64,000 nt of DNA from Ovoidimarina sp039190895 (GTDB lineage Bacteria; Pseudomonadota; Alphaproteobacteria; Rhodobacterales; Rhodobacteraceae). A program made the position numbers and the translations under genes. Location of the stretch: positions 1 to 64,000 of the forward strand of contig JBCCXY010000004.1 in the NCBI GenBank assembly GCA_039190895.1. The letters run 5' to 3'. The notes beneath the pieces were generated by a model. That model ran no database searches. It was not told the origin of the DNA and saw nothing but the letters and a program-made list of their open reading frames with translations. This document shows, one piece after another, positions 43,652-50,572 of this stretch (its first letter is position 1; each line of letters starts with the position of its first letter).

Positions 43652-44233
43652 TCACCCCGGCACCGGCTCTCCATTCGCGTTCAACAGCCGCCCCGTCTTG
43701 CGCAGCACCTCAAGCTGGGGCGTCCACTCATAGCGCGCATCCTCCAGCGTCGGCACCCAGGTCAGAACGCCACCCTTCCGCCACGGATCCACGACAATCG
43801 CGTTGAACATGTCGTGGCCCGCCGGGCTGATCAGCGCCGTGGAGTGCTCAATCCGCCAGTTGTCCCAATTCGCAATGGCCCGGTGGATGTCGAGCGTCTG
43901 GAAATCCTCGGCCTTCAGCCGCGCCTCCATATCCTCCGCCCAGTGCCAGCACAGCCCCCTGGGCTTCCGACCGGAGTTCACCTTCGCATTATGCACCAGC
44001 GGCGGATCGGTGATCTGGTACTGGATCGCCAGCGTGCGCGAATAGTCGTAGGAGATCTGCGCCGCCCGCGCCGCCTCCTCCGGGTCGACCTCGGGGCTCA
44101 GCGCCAGGATCGCCAGCGTCAACGCGGTCACATCATCCCGCGTCGCCGGTGCCCGCGTGTCGGGCGCCGCACCACAAGCCGCAAGGACCCCAAGCGCCAG
44201 AAGCGCCACCAACGCCCGAACCCATCTGACCAT
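43652..44233 (-). CDS. Lipoprotein of unknown function
   Basis: 193 residues from ATG 44233, with AAAGGGCAG upstream. The signal peptide VRALVALLALGVLAAC ends in a lipobox (L-A-A-C), so the mature protein should be lipid-anchored. The body contains KPRGLCWHWAEDM, with a single Cys, and STALISPAGHDMFNAIVVDPW with a conserved-looking His. A Cys followed later by His and Asp suggests a papain-like (transglutaminase-like) arrangement, but that is inference only. No domain is recognised with certainty. It is divergent from the ABC importer at 44471. Confidence 0.75.
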   Translation of the reverse strand: MVRWVRALVALLALGVLAACGAAPDTRAPATRDDVTALTLAILALSPEVDPEEAARAAQISYDYSRTLAIQYQITDPPLVHNAKVNSGRKPRGLCWHWAEDMEARLKAEDFQTLDIHRAIANWDNWRIEHSTALISPAGHDMFNAIVVDPWRKGGVLTWVPTLEDARYEWTPQLEVLRKTGRLLNANGEPVPG

Positions 44234-44470
44234 GCTGACCACTGCCCTTTGCCGTCTTTGCCTCGTGCTAGCCCGCACCCATGCCCTTGTCGAGACACGC
44301 CTTCGTGGGGGCCGAAATGCCACGGAAAACGGCAATATCGGAAATGCTTGCTCAATTTTCAGGCGATGGTAGGAGTCCGACGCCAGCGGCACCGATCCAC
44401 GTTGCTCAGCGCCGTCGGCGCAAAATAATCGGGCGGTCAAGAAATCGCCATCAACAGGGAGACAACTCAC

Positions 44471-45472
44471 GTGTTTCTACGTGCATTTACCGCAGCCGCG
44501 CTGTTTTCGGCTGCCGCCGCATCGGCGCAGACCGATGTGCCGTTCGCGCTCGACTGGAAATTCGAAGGGCCCTCGGCCCCCTACTTCGCCGCCATCGACA
44601 ACGGCCACTTCGACGCCGCCGGGCTGAGTGTCGAAATCTCGGCAGGCCAGGGCTCGCTCGACGCGATCCCGAAGGTCGCCACGGGCGCGTTCCCGGTGGG
44701 CTTCGCCGACATCAACTCGCTGATCAAGTTCCTCGACCAGAACCCCGGCGCGCCAGTCACGGCGGTCATGATGGTCTACGACAAGCCGCCCTTCGCCATC
44801 GTCGGGCGCAAGTCGCTGGGCGTTGAGGCCCCCGCCGACCTCGAAGGCAAGATCCTCGGCGCGCCGCCGCCGGACGGCGCTTGGGCGCAATTCCCGATCT
44901 TCGCCGCCGAGACCGGCATCGACGTCGACGCCATCACGGTGGAACCCGTCGGCTTTCCGACCCGCGAACCAATGCTCGCCGAAGGCAATGTCGCTGCGGT
45001 CACCGGGTTCTCGTTCTCGTCGTTCCTGAACCTCGTGCGCCTCGGCGTGCCGGAAGATGACATCTCGACGATCCTGATGGCGGACCACGGGGTCGACCTC
45101 TACGGCAACGCGATCATCGTGAACACCGCGTTCGCGGCAGAGAACCCCGAGATCATCAAGGGCTTCCTCACCGCCGTCGCCGCGGGCTGGACCGATGCCA
45201 TCGCCGACCCGGCCAAGGCTATTGAAAGCCTCATGCAGCGCAACCCCGCCGCCGATGCGGCCCTGGAAGAGCGGCGCCTGCAACTGGCCATCGAGGCAAA
45301 CGTGGTCACCGACTACACCTCGGCCAACGGCATGGGCGGGATCGACGCGGCGCGGTTCGCGAACGCGGTGGAGCAGATCGCTTTGACCTACGAGTTCCAG
45401 AACGCGCCCACCATCGATGCCTACTTCACCGACGCCTACCTCCCCGAGGGCGGCGCCTTCATGCTGAAGTAA
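44471..45472 (+). CDS. NMT1/THI5-like ABC transporter substrate-binding protein
   Basis: 333 residues from a GTG start. Signal peptide MFLRAFTAAALFSAAAASA/Q. The mature part opens DVPFALDWKFEGPSAPYFAAID, here given as DVPFALDWKFEGPSAPYF, and contains FPVGFADINSLIKFL, both typical of the NMT1/THI5 branch of SsuA-type binding proteins. Ligands in this branch include thiamine pyrimidine precursors, sulfonates and riboflavin precursors. I see no TPP-riboswitch-like sequence in the 237-nt leader, so thiamine control is not supported. Confidence 0.88.
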   Translation: MFLRAFTAAALFSAAAASAQTDVPFALDWKFEGPSAPYFAAIDNGHFDAAGLSVEISAGQGSLDAIPKVATGAFPVGFADINSLIKFLDQNPGAPVTAVMMVYDKPPFAIVGRKSLGVEAPADLEGKILGAPPPDGAWAQFPIFAAETGIDVDAITVEPVGFPTREPMLAEGNVAAVTGFSFSSFLNLVRLGVPEDDISTILMADHGVDLYGNAIIVNTAFAAENPEIIKGFLTAVAAGWTDAIADPAKAIESLMQRNPAADAALEERRLQLAIEANVVTDYTSANGMGGIDAARFANAVEQIALTYEFQNAPTIDAYFTDAYLPEGGAFMLK

Positions 45473-45480
45473 CCAAACCA

Positions 45481-45528
45481 GCCTCCGGCGGCCCCTCCAT
45501 CTTGGGGACAAATACTCCCGCCGGAGGC
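45481..45528 (-). repeat. GAGTATTT intergenic element (copy 1), inverted-repeat ends
   Basis: Perfect 11-bp arms GCCTCCGGCGG and CCGCCGGAGGC at 45481-45491 and 45518-45528, with a 26-nt middle. Read on the minus strand the left part is GCCTCCGGCGGGAGTATTTG, continuing to CCCCAAGATGGAG. It sits between the binding protein and ATPase genes of one operon. I remember this string as very common between genes in Rhodobacteraceae. Confidence 0.6.
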
Positions 45529-45550
45529 ACGAAATCTCTGAAGGCCGCCC

Positions 45551-46339
45551 GTGACTGACACGCCGCTGATCCAGATCTCGAACGTTGTACATGCCTACCA
45601 GACCCAGTCCGGTCCGCTGCCCGTCCTGGACGGCCTCGACGTGTCCGTCCCCGAAGGCGGGTTCGCCGCTGTTGTTGGCCCGTCGGGATGCGGGAAATCG
45701 ACCCTAACCAAGCTGATTGCGGGCCTCATGAAGCCGGACGATGGCACCGTGTCGCTCCATGGCGAGCTGGTGAAAGGCCCTCGCTCCACCGTCGGGATGG
45801 CCTTCCAGAACCCGGTGCTGTTGGAGTGGCGCTCGATCCTCAAGAACGTCCTCCTCCCGCTGGAAATCGTCCCCTCCCGCCTGTCAAAACGTGCGCAAGA
45901 GGAACGCGCGCGCCAACTTCTGGCGCTCGTTGGGCTGGAGGGATTCGAGGACAAGCGCCCGTCCGAGCTTTCCGGCGGCATGCGCCAACGCGCCTCCCTG
46001 TGCCGTGCGCTGATCCACCAGCCAGAGGTCCTGATCCTCGACGAACCCTTCGGCGCCCTCGATGCCTTCACGCGTGAGGACCTGTGGCAGGTCATGCACC
46101 GCGTCAAAGAGGAAGAGCCGTTCACCGGCGTCCTCATCACCCACGACCTGCGCGAGGCCATATTCCTTGCCGATGAGGTGTTCGTTCTCTCCGGTCGCCC
46201 CGCCCGCACGCAGTTCCGGCTGGAGGTCCCGAGCACCGGCAAACGCACGCTCGACGACCTCTACACGCCCGAAGCGTCTGAACGGCTCAACATCCTTCGC
46301 CACCAGATCGAAGTCGCCCAGGGACGCGCCGCTGCATGA
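45551..46339 (+). CDS. ABC transporter ATP-binding protein (SsuB/TauB type)
   Basis: 262 residues from a GTG start. Walker A GPSGCGKSTLTKL, signature LSGGMRQRASLCRALI, Walker B VLILDEPFGALD and switch ITHDLREA are present. The GGMRQRA and EPFGALDAFTRE forms are those of nitrate/sulfonate/taurine ATPases. The stop overlaps the permease start by 4 nt (ATGA). Confidence 0.92.
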   Translation: MTDTPLIQISNVVHAYQTQSGPLPVLDGLDVSVPEGGFAAVVGPSGCGKSTLTKLIAGLMKPDDGTVSLHGELVKGPRSTVGMAFQNPVLLEWRSILKNVLLPLEIVPSRLSKRAQEERARQLLALVGLEGFEDKRPSELSGGMRQRASLCRALIHQPEVLILDEPFGALDAFTREDLWQVMHRVKEEEPFTGVLITHDLREAIFLADEVFVLSGRPARTQFRLEVPSTGKRTLDDLYTPEASERLNILRHQIEVAQGRAAA

Positions 46340-47163
46340 CCTACGTTCCCGAAACCAGCCCGGTTGAAGCGCCACCCAAAGGCCGGGGCCTCTCCGGCAT
46401 CCTGCTGAGCCGCGCCGTGCTGGCGCCGATTGCGGCGATCATCGTGTTCATCGTGCTGTGGGAGCTGCTGGTGCTGGCCATGGGCTGGCCGAACTATGTC
46501 ATGGCCTCCCCGTCGGACCTCCCGGCAGCCTATGCGCGGTTTTGGGAGCTGTTCCTGATCATGGGCTGGCAAACCCTGTGGCGCACGGTGCTTGGCCTTC
46601 TGATCGCGGTGATCGTGGGCGTTGGCATCGGCATGGTCATGGGCTTTTCAAAGGTCATGCGCGACGCGCTTTACCCCCTTCTGGTCGGCTTCAACGCCGT
46701 CCCGAAGGCGACCATCGTGCCCATCGTCGCCCTGCTGTTCGTCGGTCAGCACGACTTCAACACCGTGCTCCTGGCATTCCTGATCTCGTTCTTCCCGATC
46801 GCCGTCTCCGTCTCCATCGGCCTGTCCACGCTGGAGCCCGAATACCGCGACATCCTCGCCTCCCTCGGCGCCTCCAAGACGCAGATCTTCTGGAAGATCG
46901 CCCTCCCCAAGACGCTGCCCGAGTTCTTCGGCGCCCTCAAAGTCGCCGTCACCCTAGCATTCATTGGCACCAATCTGATGGAGATCGTGTCCCCTCACGG
47001 TCGCGGCCTCGGCGCCCTGTTCGACTCGGGCAAAACTAACTCTGACTACCCGCTGATGTTCGCCGTCCTCATCGCGCTCGCGGTGCTGGGGATCGTGCTC
47101 TACTACGTCGTCGTTGCGCTGGAAAAGATCTTCGCCGGTTGGGCCGAACGCACGCCGAGCTAA
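46336..47163 (+). CDS. ABC transporter permease (SsuC/TauC type)
   Basis: 275 residues, six predicted helices. EAA-like loop EPEYRDILASLGASKTQIFWKIALP, with the core DILASLGASKTQIFWKI. The fold is that of SsuC-like permeases, matching the preceding ATPase and the NMT1-type binding protein. Its stop overlaps the stop of the convergent alpha/beta hydrolase gene. Confidence 0.92.
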   Translation: MTYVPETSPVEAPPKGRGLSGILLSRAVLAPIAAIIVFIVLWELLVLAMGWPNYVMASPSDLPAAYARFWELFLIMGWQTLWRTVLGLLIAVIVGVGIGMVMGFSKVMRDALYPLLVGFNAVPKATIVPIVALLFVGQHDFNTVLLAFLISFFPIAVSVSIGLSTLEPEYRDILASLGASKTQIFWKIALPKTLPEFFGALKVAVTLAFIGTNLMEIVSPHGRGLGALFDSGKTNSDYPLMFAVLIALAVLGIVLYYVVVALEKIFAGWAERTPS

Positions 47164-48011
47164 CCGAGGATTTGGGGCCAAAGGGCCCGGTTCCGTTCCG
47201 CAAAAGCGGTGATATGGCCAATCGGCCCATGCGCCGGGCGCAAGACGGTCTGGCGTTTCCACGCCTCCGGATAGTGCTGCATCAGCCGCCACGCGGCCGG
47301 CGGCGGCACCATCCCGTCATCTTCCACCGCAACGACCCGCAGATCCCCCTGAAACGCATGCCAGTCCGGCACCGGCAGCAGGCGCCCCACGTCGGTCAGA
47401 TAGAACCCCGGCGTCGTGCACCACCGCCGCCACTGCCAGTACACATCGCGCGGCACGTTATCCCCAAGCCGCATCGCCCTCCCGGGAAGATACCCCATTG
47501 CCGCCGCAGCCCAGGCCGGTGGCCCCCACCAGAATATCCGCGCGTAGAGCTGCCACAGCCCCGGGTGATCCGATGTATGAACCGGCCCGCTCGCCACGGT
47601 GATCAACCGCTTGATCCGCGCGGCGCCGGGATGAAACGGCACCATCAGACCGCCGATGGAATGCCCGATGACCCACAGCGGCACGCCGGGAAACCGACAC
47701 TCCATCTCGGCCTGCGCGGCGGGCTGATCCGCAATGCCCCACGTAACTAACGACGCGTCGGACGCGCGCACATGACCGATCGCAGAGCTGCCAAAACCCC
47801 GGTAGTCATAGGTCAGACAGGCATAACCCTGCGTCGACAGCCACGCCGCAAAGGCATGGTAATACCGCGCCGGAACGGCTGTCGCCCCATGCAGCACAAT
47901 CGCGGCCTTGGGCGTGCCCAGCGGAAGGAACACCCGACCGTGCAGCGTCGCGACATCGGCGACGAACGTGATGTCCAAGGACGGGTGCAAACCGGTGAGT
48001 GGGGCGTTCAT
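47160..48011 (-). CDS. Alpha/beta hydrolase, COG4757-like
   Basis: 283 residues. AGGAGA lies just before the ATG at 48011. The oxyanion-hole region is VLHGATAVPARYY, the nucleophile elbow is GHSIGG (S118), and the catalytic His is probably in RPAHGPIGHITAF. The middle has aromatic-rich cap segments (LYARIFWWGPPAW). Such proteins are esterases or lipases of unknown substrate. It is divergent from a TetR gene, and two palindromes lie in the shared promoter region, so it is probably the regulator's target. Confidence 0.87.
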   Translation of the reverse strand: MNAPLTGLHPSLDITFVADVATLHGRVFLPLGTPKAAIVLHGATAVPARYYHAFAAWLSTQGYACLTYDYRGFGSSAIGHVRASDASLVTWGIADQPAAQAEMECRFPGVPLWVIGHSIGGLMVPFHPGAARIKRLITVASGPVHTSDHPGLWQLYARIFWWGPPAWAAAAMGYLPGRAMRLGDNVPRDVYWQWRRWCTTPGFYLTDVGRLLPVPDWHAFQGDLRVVAVEDDGMVPPPAAWRLMQHYPEAWKRQTVLRPAHGPIGHITAFAERNRALWPQILG

Positions 48012-48027
48012 CGGGGGATCTCCTGAC

Positions 48028-48069
48028 TAGACCGATTGGTCTAATAGCTCATCTAGACCAATCGGTCCA
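48028..48069. promoter_or_regulatory. Tandem TetR operators TAGACC-N4-GGTCTA
   Basis: Two palindromes: 48028-48043 (TAGACCGATTGGTCTA, perfect) and 48054-48069 (TAGACCAATCGGTCCA, one mismatch), with centres 26 bp apart. They lie between divergent hydrolase (start 48011) and TetR (start 48089) genes, 17 and 20 nt from the respective starts. The N4 spacer of the second is the reverse complement of the first. They are almost certainly the binding sites of the TetR protein. Confidence 0.85.
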
Positions 48070-48088
48070 GAGCCCTTATGTCCGTCTC

Positions 48089-48661
48089 ATGGAACCGCCC
48101 ACGAAAGAGCGCCTGATCGAAGCAGCCGCCCTCCTGTTTCGTCAGAAGGGCTATGACGGCGTGGGCCTGGCCGAGATCCTTGCAGCCGCGAAGGCCCCCA
48201 AGGGCTCCCTCTACCACCATTTTCCTAACGGAAAGTCCGACCTCGCCCTGGCCTCGGCCAAATGGGCGTCAAACGGGATGCTGCGGATCATTGACGAGGC
48301 GTTCGCTGACGCACAGACCTTTGACGAAGGTGCCACGACGCTTTGCCACAAGATCGCAAAGTTCTTTGACATATCCGGTGGATGGGACGGATGCCCCGTC
48401 TCGTCGATCCTGCTGGACGGCTCTGGCGACCTGGCCTTCCGCGACGCGCTGGCAGACTACCTGGAAACCTGGGTCCAACACGCCGCCGCGCTCGGCATGG
48501 CGCGGGGCCTGTCAGCCGACGAAGCCGAACGCCGCGCGCGCCTCGTCATGATCGGCATCCAGGGCGCCTGGGTCCTCTGCCGCGCGCAGTCCAGCGCCGA
48601 CCCGTTGCGCCAGCTTCCCGACCTGCTGGGGTTGCGCACTACAGCCGCTCGAACACCATAA
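48089..48661 (+). CDS. TetR/AcrR family transcriptional regulator (LmrA/YxaF- and NemR-like)
   Basis: 190 residues from ATG 48089. HTH at about 25-48 (VGLAEILAAAKAPKGSLYHHF). The C-terminal domain has GCPVSSILLDGSG with C102, matching the place of the redox-sensitive Cys of NemR as I remember it, and the GCP motif of the LmrA/YxaF group. It probably represses itself and the divergent hydrolase through the two palindromes. The inducer might be an electrophile or an aromatic compound; this is inference. The 3' end overlaps the convergent methyltransferase gene by 23 nt. Confidence 0.9.
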   Translation: MEPPTKERLIEAAALLFRQKGYDGVGLAEILAAAKAPKGSLYHHFPNGKSDLALASAKWASNGMLRIIDEAFADAQTFDEGATTLCHKIAKFFDISGGWDGCPVSSILLDGSGDLAFRDALADYLETWVQHAAALGMARGLSADEAERRARLVMIGIQGAWVLCRAQSSADPLRQLPDLLGLRTTAARTP

Positions 48662-49262
48662 CCAGCCCGCGATCCTTCGCGTGCGGATGGTCGGCGCCCT
48701 CGTAAATGTCGATGACCTTAAAGCGAACCGGCGATATTCGCCCCTCTGCCACCAGCATCGCGAGCGTCGACCCGAACCCCATCCCGTCCAGCACCGGCGC
48801 AATCGCCCCGCAGCAGAACAGCGCGCCCGGTCGCGTGATGCGCAACAACTCGGGGAAACAGCCCGGCCCCACATGCCCATGTGTGAAGGTTCCGCTCGAA
48901 ATCACACCGCCATAGGCCCCGTCCGGCAGATCAAGCGGTTGCGTCAGATCCCCCGTGATCAGATTGCGATACAGGCCCTTTTTCTTTGCCTCCGCCAGCA
49001 TCTCGGACGAGATGTCGAACCCGTCGACAACCCGCCCCTCCAAATGCTCCGCCACGCGCCCGGTCCCGGCGCCGACATCAAGGATCGGCGTCGGATCGCC
49101 GCCCTCGGCCAGCATGATCCGCGCAATCTCTCGCGGGGCGACATACCCCCACCCGTCGGCAAAACTCGCGTCATAGGTCGACGCCCAGTCATCATAAAGC
49201 TTCTTGGCATCCGCCGGCCCGTTGATGTCATAGGCCGTGTCGAGGTCGTAATCCGGGGTCAT
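48639..49262 (-). CDS. Class I SAM-dependent methyltransferase
   Basis: 207 residues from ATG 49262 with CAGGGA upstream; the reading from 49322 adds 20 non-conserved residues. An N-terminal YDDWASTYD motif precedes motif I ILDVGAGTGRVAEHL, then VVDGFDISSEML, and GVISSGTFTHGH. This is the generic small-molecule methyltransferase fold of the kind that begins with Y-D-x-W-A-x-x-Y-D. Substrate unknown. Its 3' end overlaps the TetR gene on the other strand. Confidence 0.87.
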   Translation of the reverse strand: MTPDYDLDTAYDINGPADAKKLYDDWASTYDASFADGWGYVAPREIARIMLAEGGDPTPILDVGAGTGRVAEHLEGRVVDGFDISSEMLAEAKKKGLYRNLITGDLTQPLDLPDGAYGGVISSGTFTHGHVGPGCFPELLRITRPGALFCCGAIAPVLDGMGFGSTLAMLVAEGRISPVRFKVIDIYEGADHPHAKDRGLVMVFERL

Positions 49263-49358
49263 GTGGTCATCCCTGTGGTCTGGCCAAACGCTAGCCAGAA
49301 ACCACGCATGAGGAAAGATCACGGCACCGCGCGACCGATCACGAAGTCGCGTCGGCGA

Positions 49359-49757
49359 TCAAGGCGTAGGGAGGGTTTCGACCGAACCACCCGCTTCGAC
49401 CCACCCTGTAAACCCTTCGCGAAGGTGGGCGGCCTCAAAGCCCATGTCCTGCAGCGTCGCCACCGTCAGGGCCGAGCGCCAGCCACTGGCGCAATGGAAA
49501 ACATAGGTCTTGTCCTCGCCAAACACCGGCTTGAAGTACGGGCTGTCCGGATCGACCCAGAACTCCACCATGCCCCGCGGCGCGTGAACGCTGCCGGGGA
49601 TCACGCCTGTTCTCTGACGTTCGCGCACGTCGCGGATGTCGACGATCACCAGATCCGGGTCGCCATGGCGGGCGATCAGATCCGCCGTCTCCAACTCTCT
49701 GATCCGGGCCCGCGCCTCGGCCACCATCTCGGCGGCGGTCTTTTTCAGCTTCGCCAT
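49359..49757 (-). CDS. Rhodanese-like domain protein
   Basis: 132 residues from ATG 49757, chosen because AAGGGGG is about 7 nt upstream. A Lys-rich helix of about 30 residues leads to a single rhodanese domain with DIRDVRERQRTGVIPGS and active-site loop HCASGWRSA (nucleophile Cys). It would transfer sulfur from a persulfide to an unknown acceptor. It is divergent from the SDR gene at 49828, separated by 70 nt. Confidence 0.9.
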   Translation of the reverse strand: MAKLKKTAAEMVAEARARIRELETADLIARHGDPDLVIVDIRDVRERQRTGVIPGSVHAPRGMVEFWVDPDSPYFKPVFGEDKTYVFHCASGWRSALTVATLQDMGFEAAHLREGFTGWVEAGGSVETLPTP

Positions 49758-49827
49758 GCGCATGCCCCCTTTCGGTACCACCCCGGTTTACGTAGACGCG
49801 AGGGAAGCGACAAGGAGGACGCGCGGC

Positions 49828-50568
49828 ATGGCACAACGGATCGCATTGGTGACGGGCGGCGCCCAGGGCATCGGGCTGGCCTGCGCCAAGGCGCTGAGGG
49901 CCGACGGCTGCTCCATCGTGCTGGCCGACATCAAGGCGGACGTCACCGAGGCCGCCGACCAGCTGGGCGCGGTGGGCCTGACCTACGACATCGGCGAGCC
50001 CGAACAGGTGACCGCCCTCTTCGACCGCATCGAAGCCGACCACGGGCCGGTCAGTGTGCTTGTGAACAACGCCGGGATCGCGTTGCCGGGGGACTTCCTC
50101 GACTACGACGTCGCCGCGTTCCAGCGCGTCATCGCCATCAACCTGACCGGCGCCTTCCTTGCGCTGCAGCGGGCGGGCAAGGGCATGGTCGCGCATGGCA
50201 TCACGGGGTCGATCGTGAACATGTCGTCAATCAACGCCCAGGTCGCGATCCCGACGATCCCGGCCTATTGCGCCTCCAAAGGCGGGCTCATGCAGATCAC
50301 CAAGGCCGCCGCCTTGGCGCTGGCCCCCCACGGGATCCGTGTGAACGCCGTCGGCCCCGGCTCCATCGAGACCGAGATGATGGCCGGCATCAATGCCGAC
50401 CCCAACGCGCTGGAACGCGCCCTGTCCCGCACCCCCCTGCGCCGCATCGGGACGGCGGATGAAATTGCCAACGTCGTGGCCTTTCTCGCCAGCGACAAGG
50501 CGAGCTATATCACCGGCGAAACGATCTATGCGGACGGTGGTCGGCTGGGTCTGAACTACACCTGCTAG
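49828..50568 (+). CDS. SDR-family oxidoreductase upstream of pnkp
   Basis: 246 residues; AAGGAGG about 10 nt before the ATG. All classical SDR motifs are intact: TGGAQGIG, NNAG, NMSS and YCASKGG, and the tail GETIYADGGRLGLNYTC. It resembles the glucose 1-dehydrogenase/3-oxoacyl-ACP-reductase-like branch; the substrate is open. The pnkp gene begins 4 nt after its stop and lacks a strong promoter gap, so the two are probably cotranscribed. Its link to RNA repair is unexplained. Confidence 0.88.
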   Translation: MAQRIALVTGGAQGIGLACAKALRADGCSIVLADIKADVTEAADQLGAVGLTYDIGEPEQVTALFDRIEADHGPVSVLVNNAGIALPGDFLDYDVAAFQRVIAINLTGAFLALQRAGKGMVAHGITGSIVNMSSINAQVAIPTIPAYCASKGGLMQITKAAALALAPHGIRVNAVGPGSIETEMMAGINADPNALERALSRTPLRRIGTADEIANVVAFLASDKASYITGETIYADGGRLGLNYTC

Positions 50569-50572
50569 GGCC

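Noticed and set aside
44234..44470. TPP riboswitch before the NMT1/THI5-type importer
   Set aside because: The conserved CTGAGA and ACCTGA-type thi-box strings are absent from the leader.
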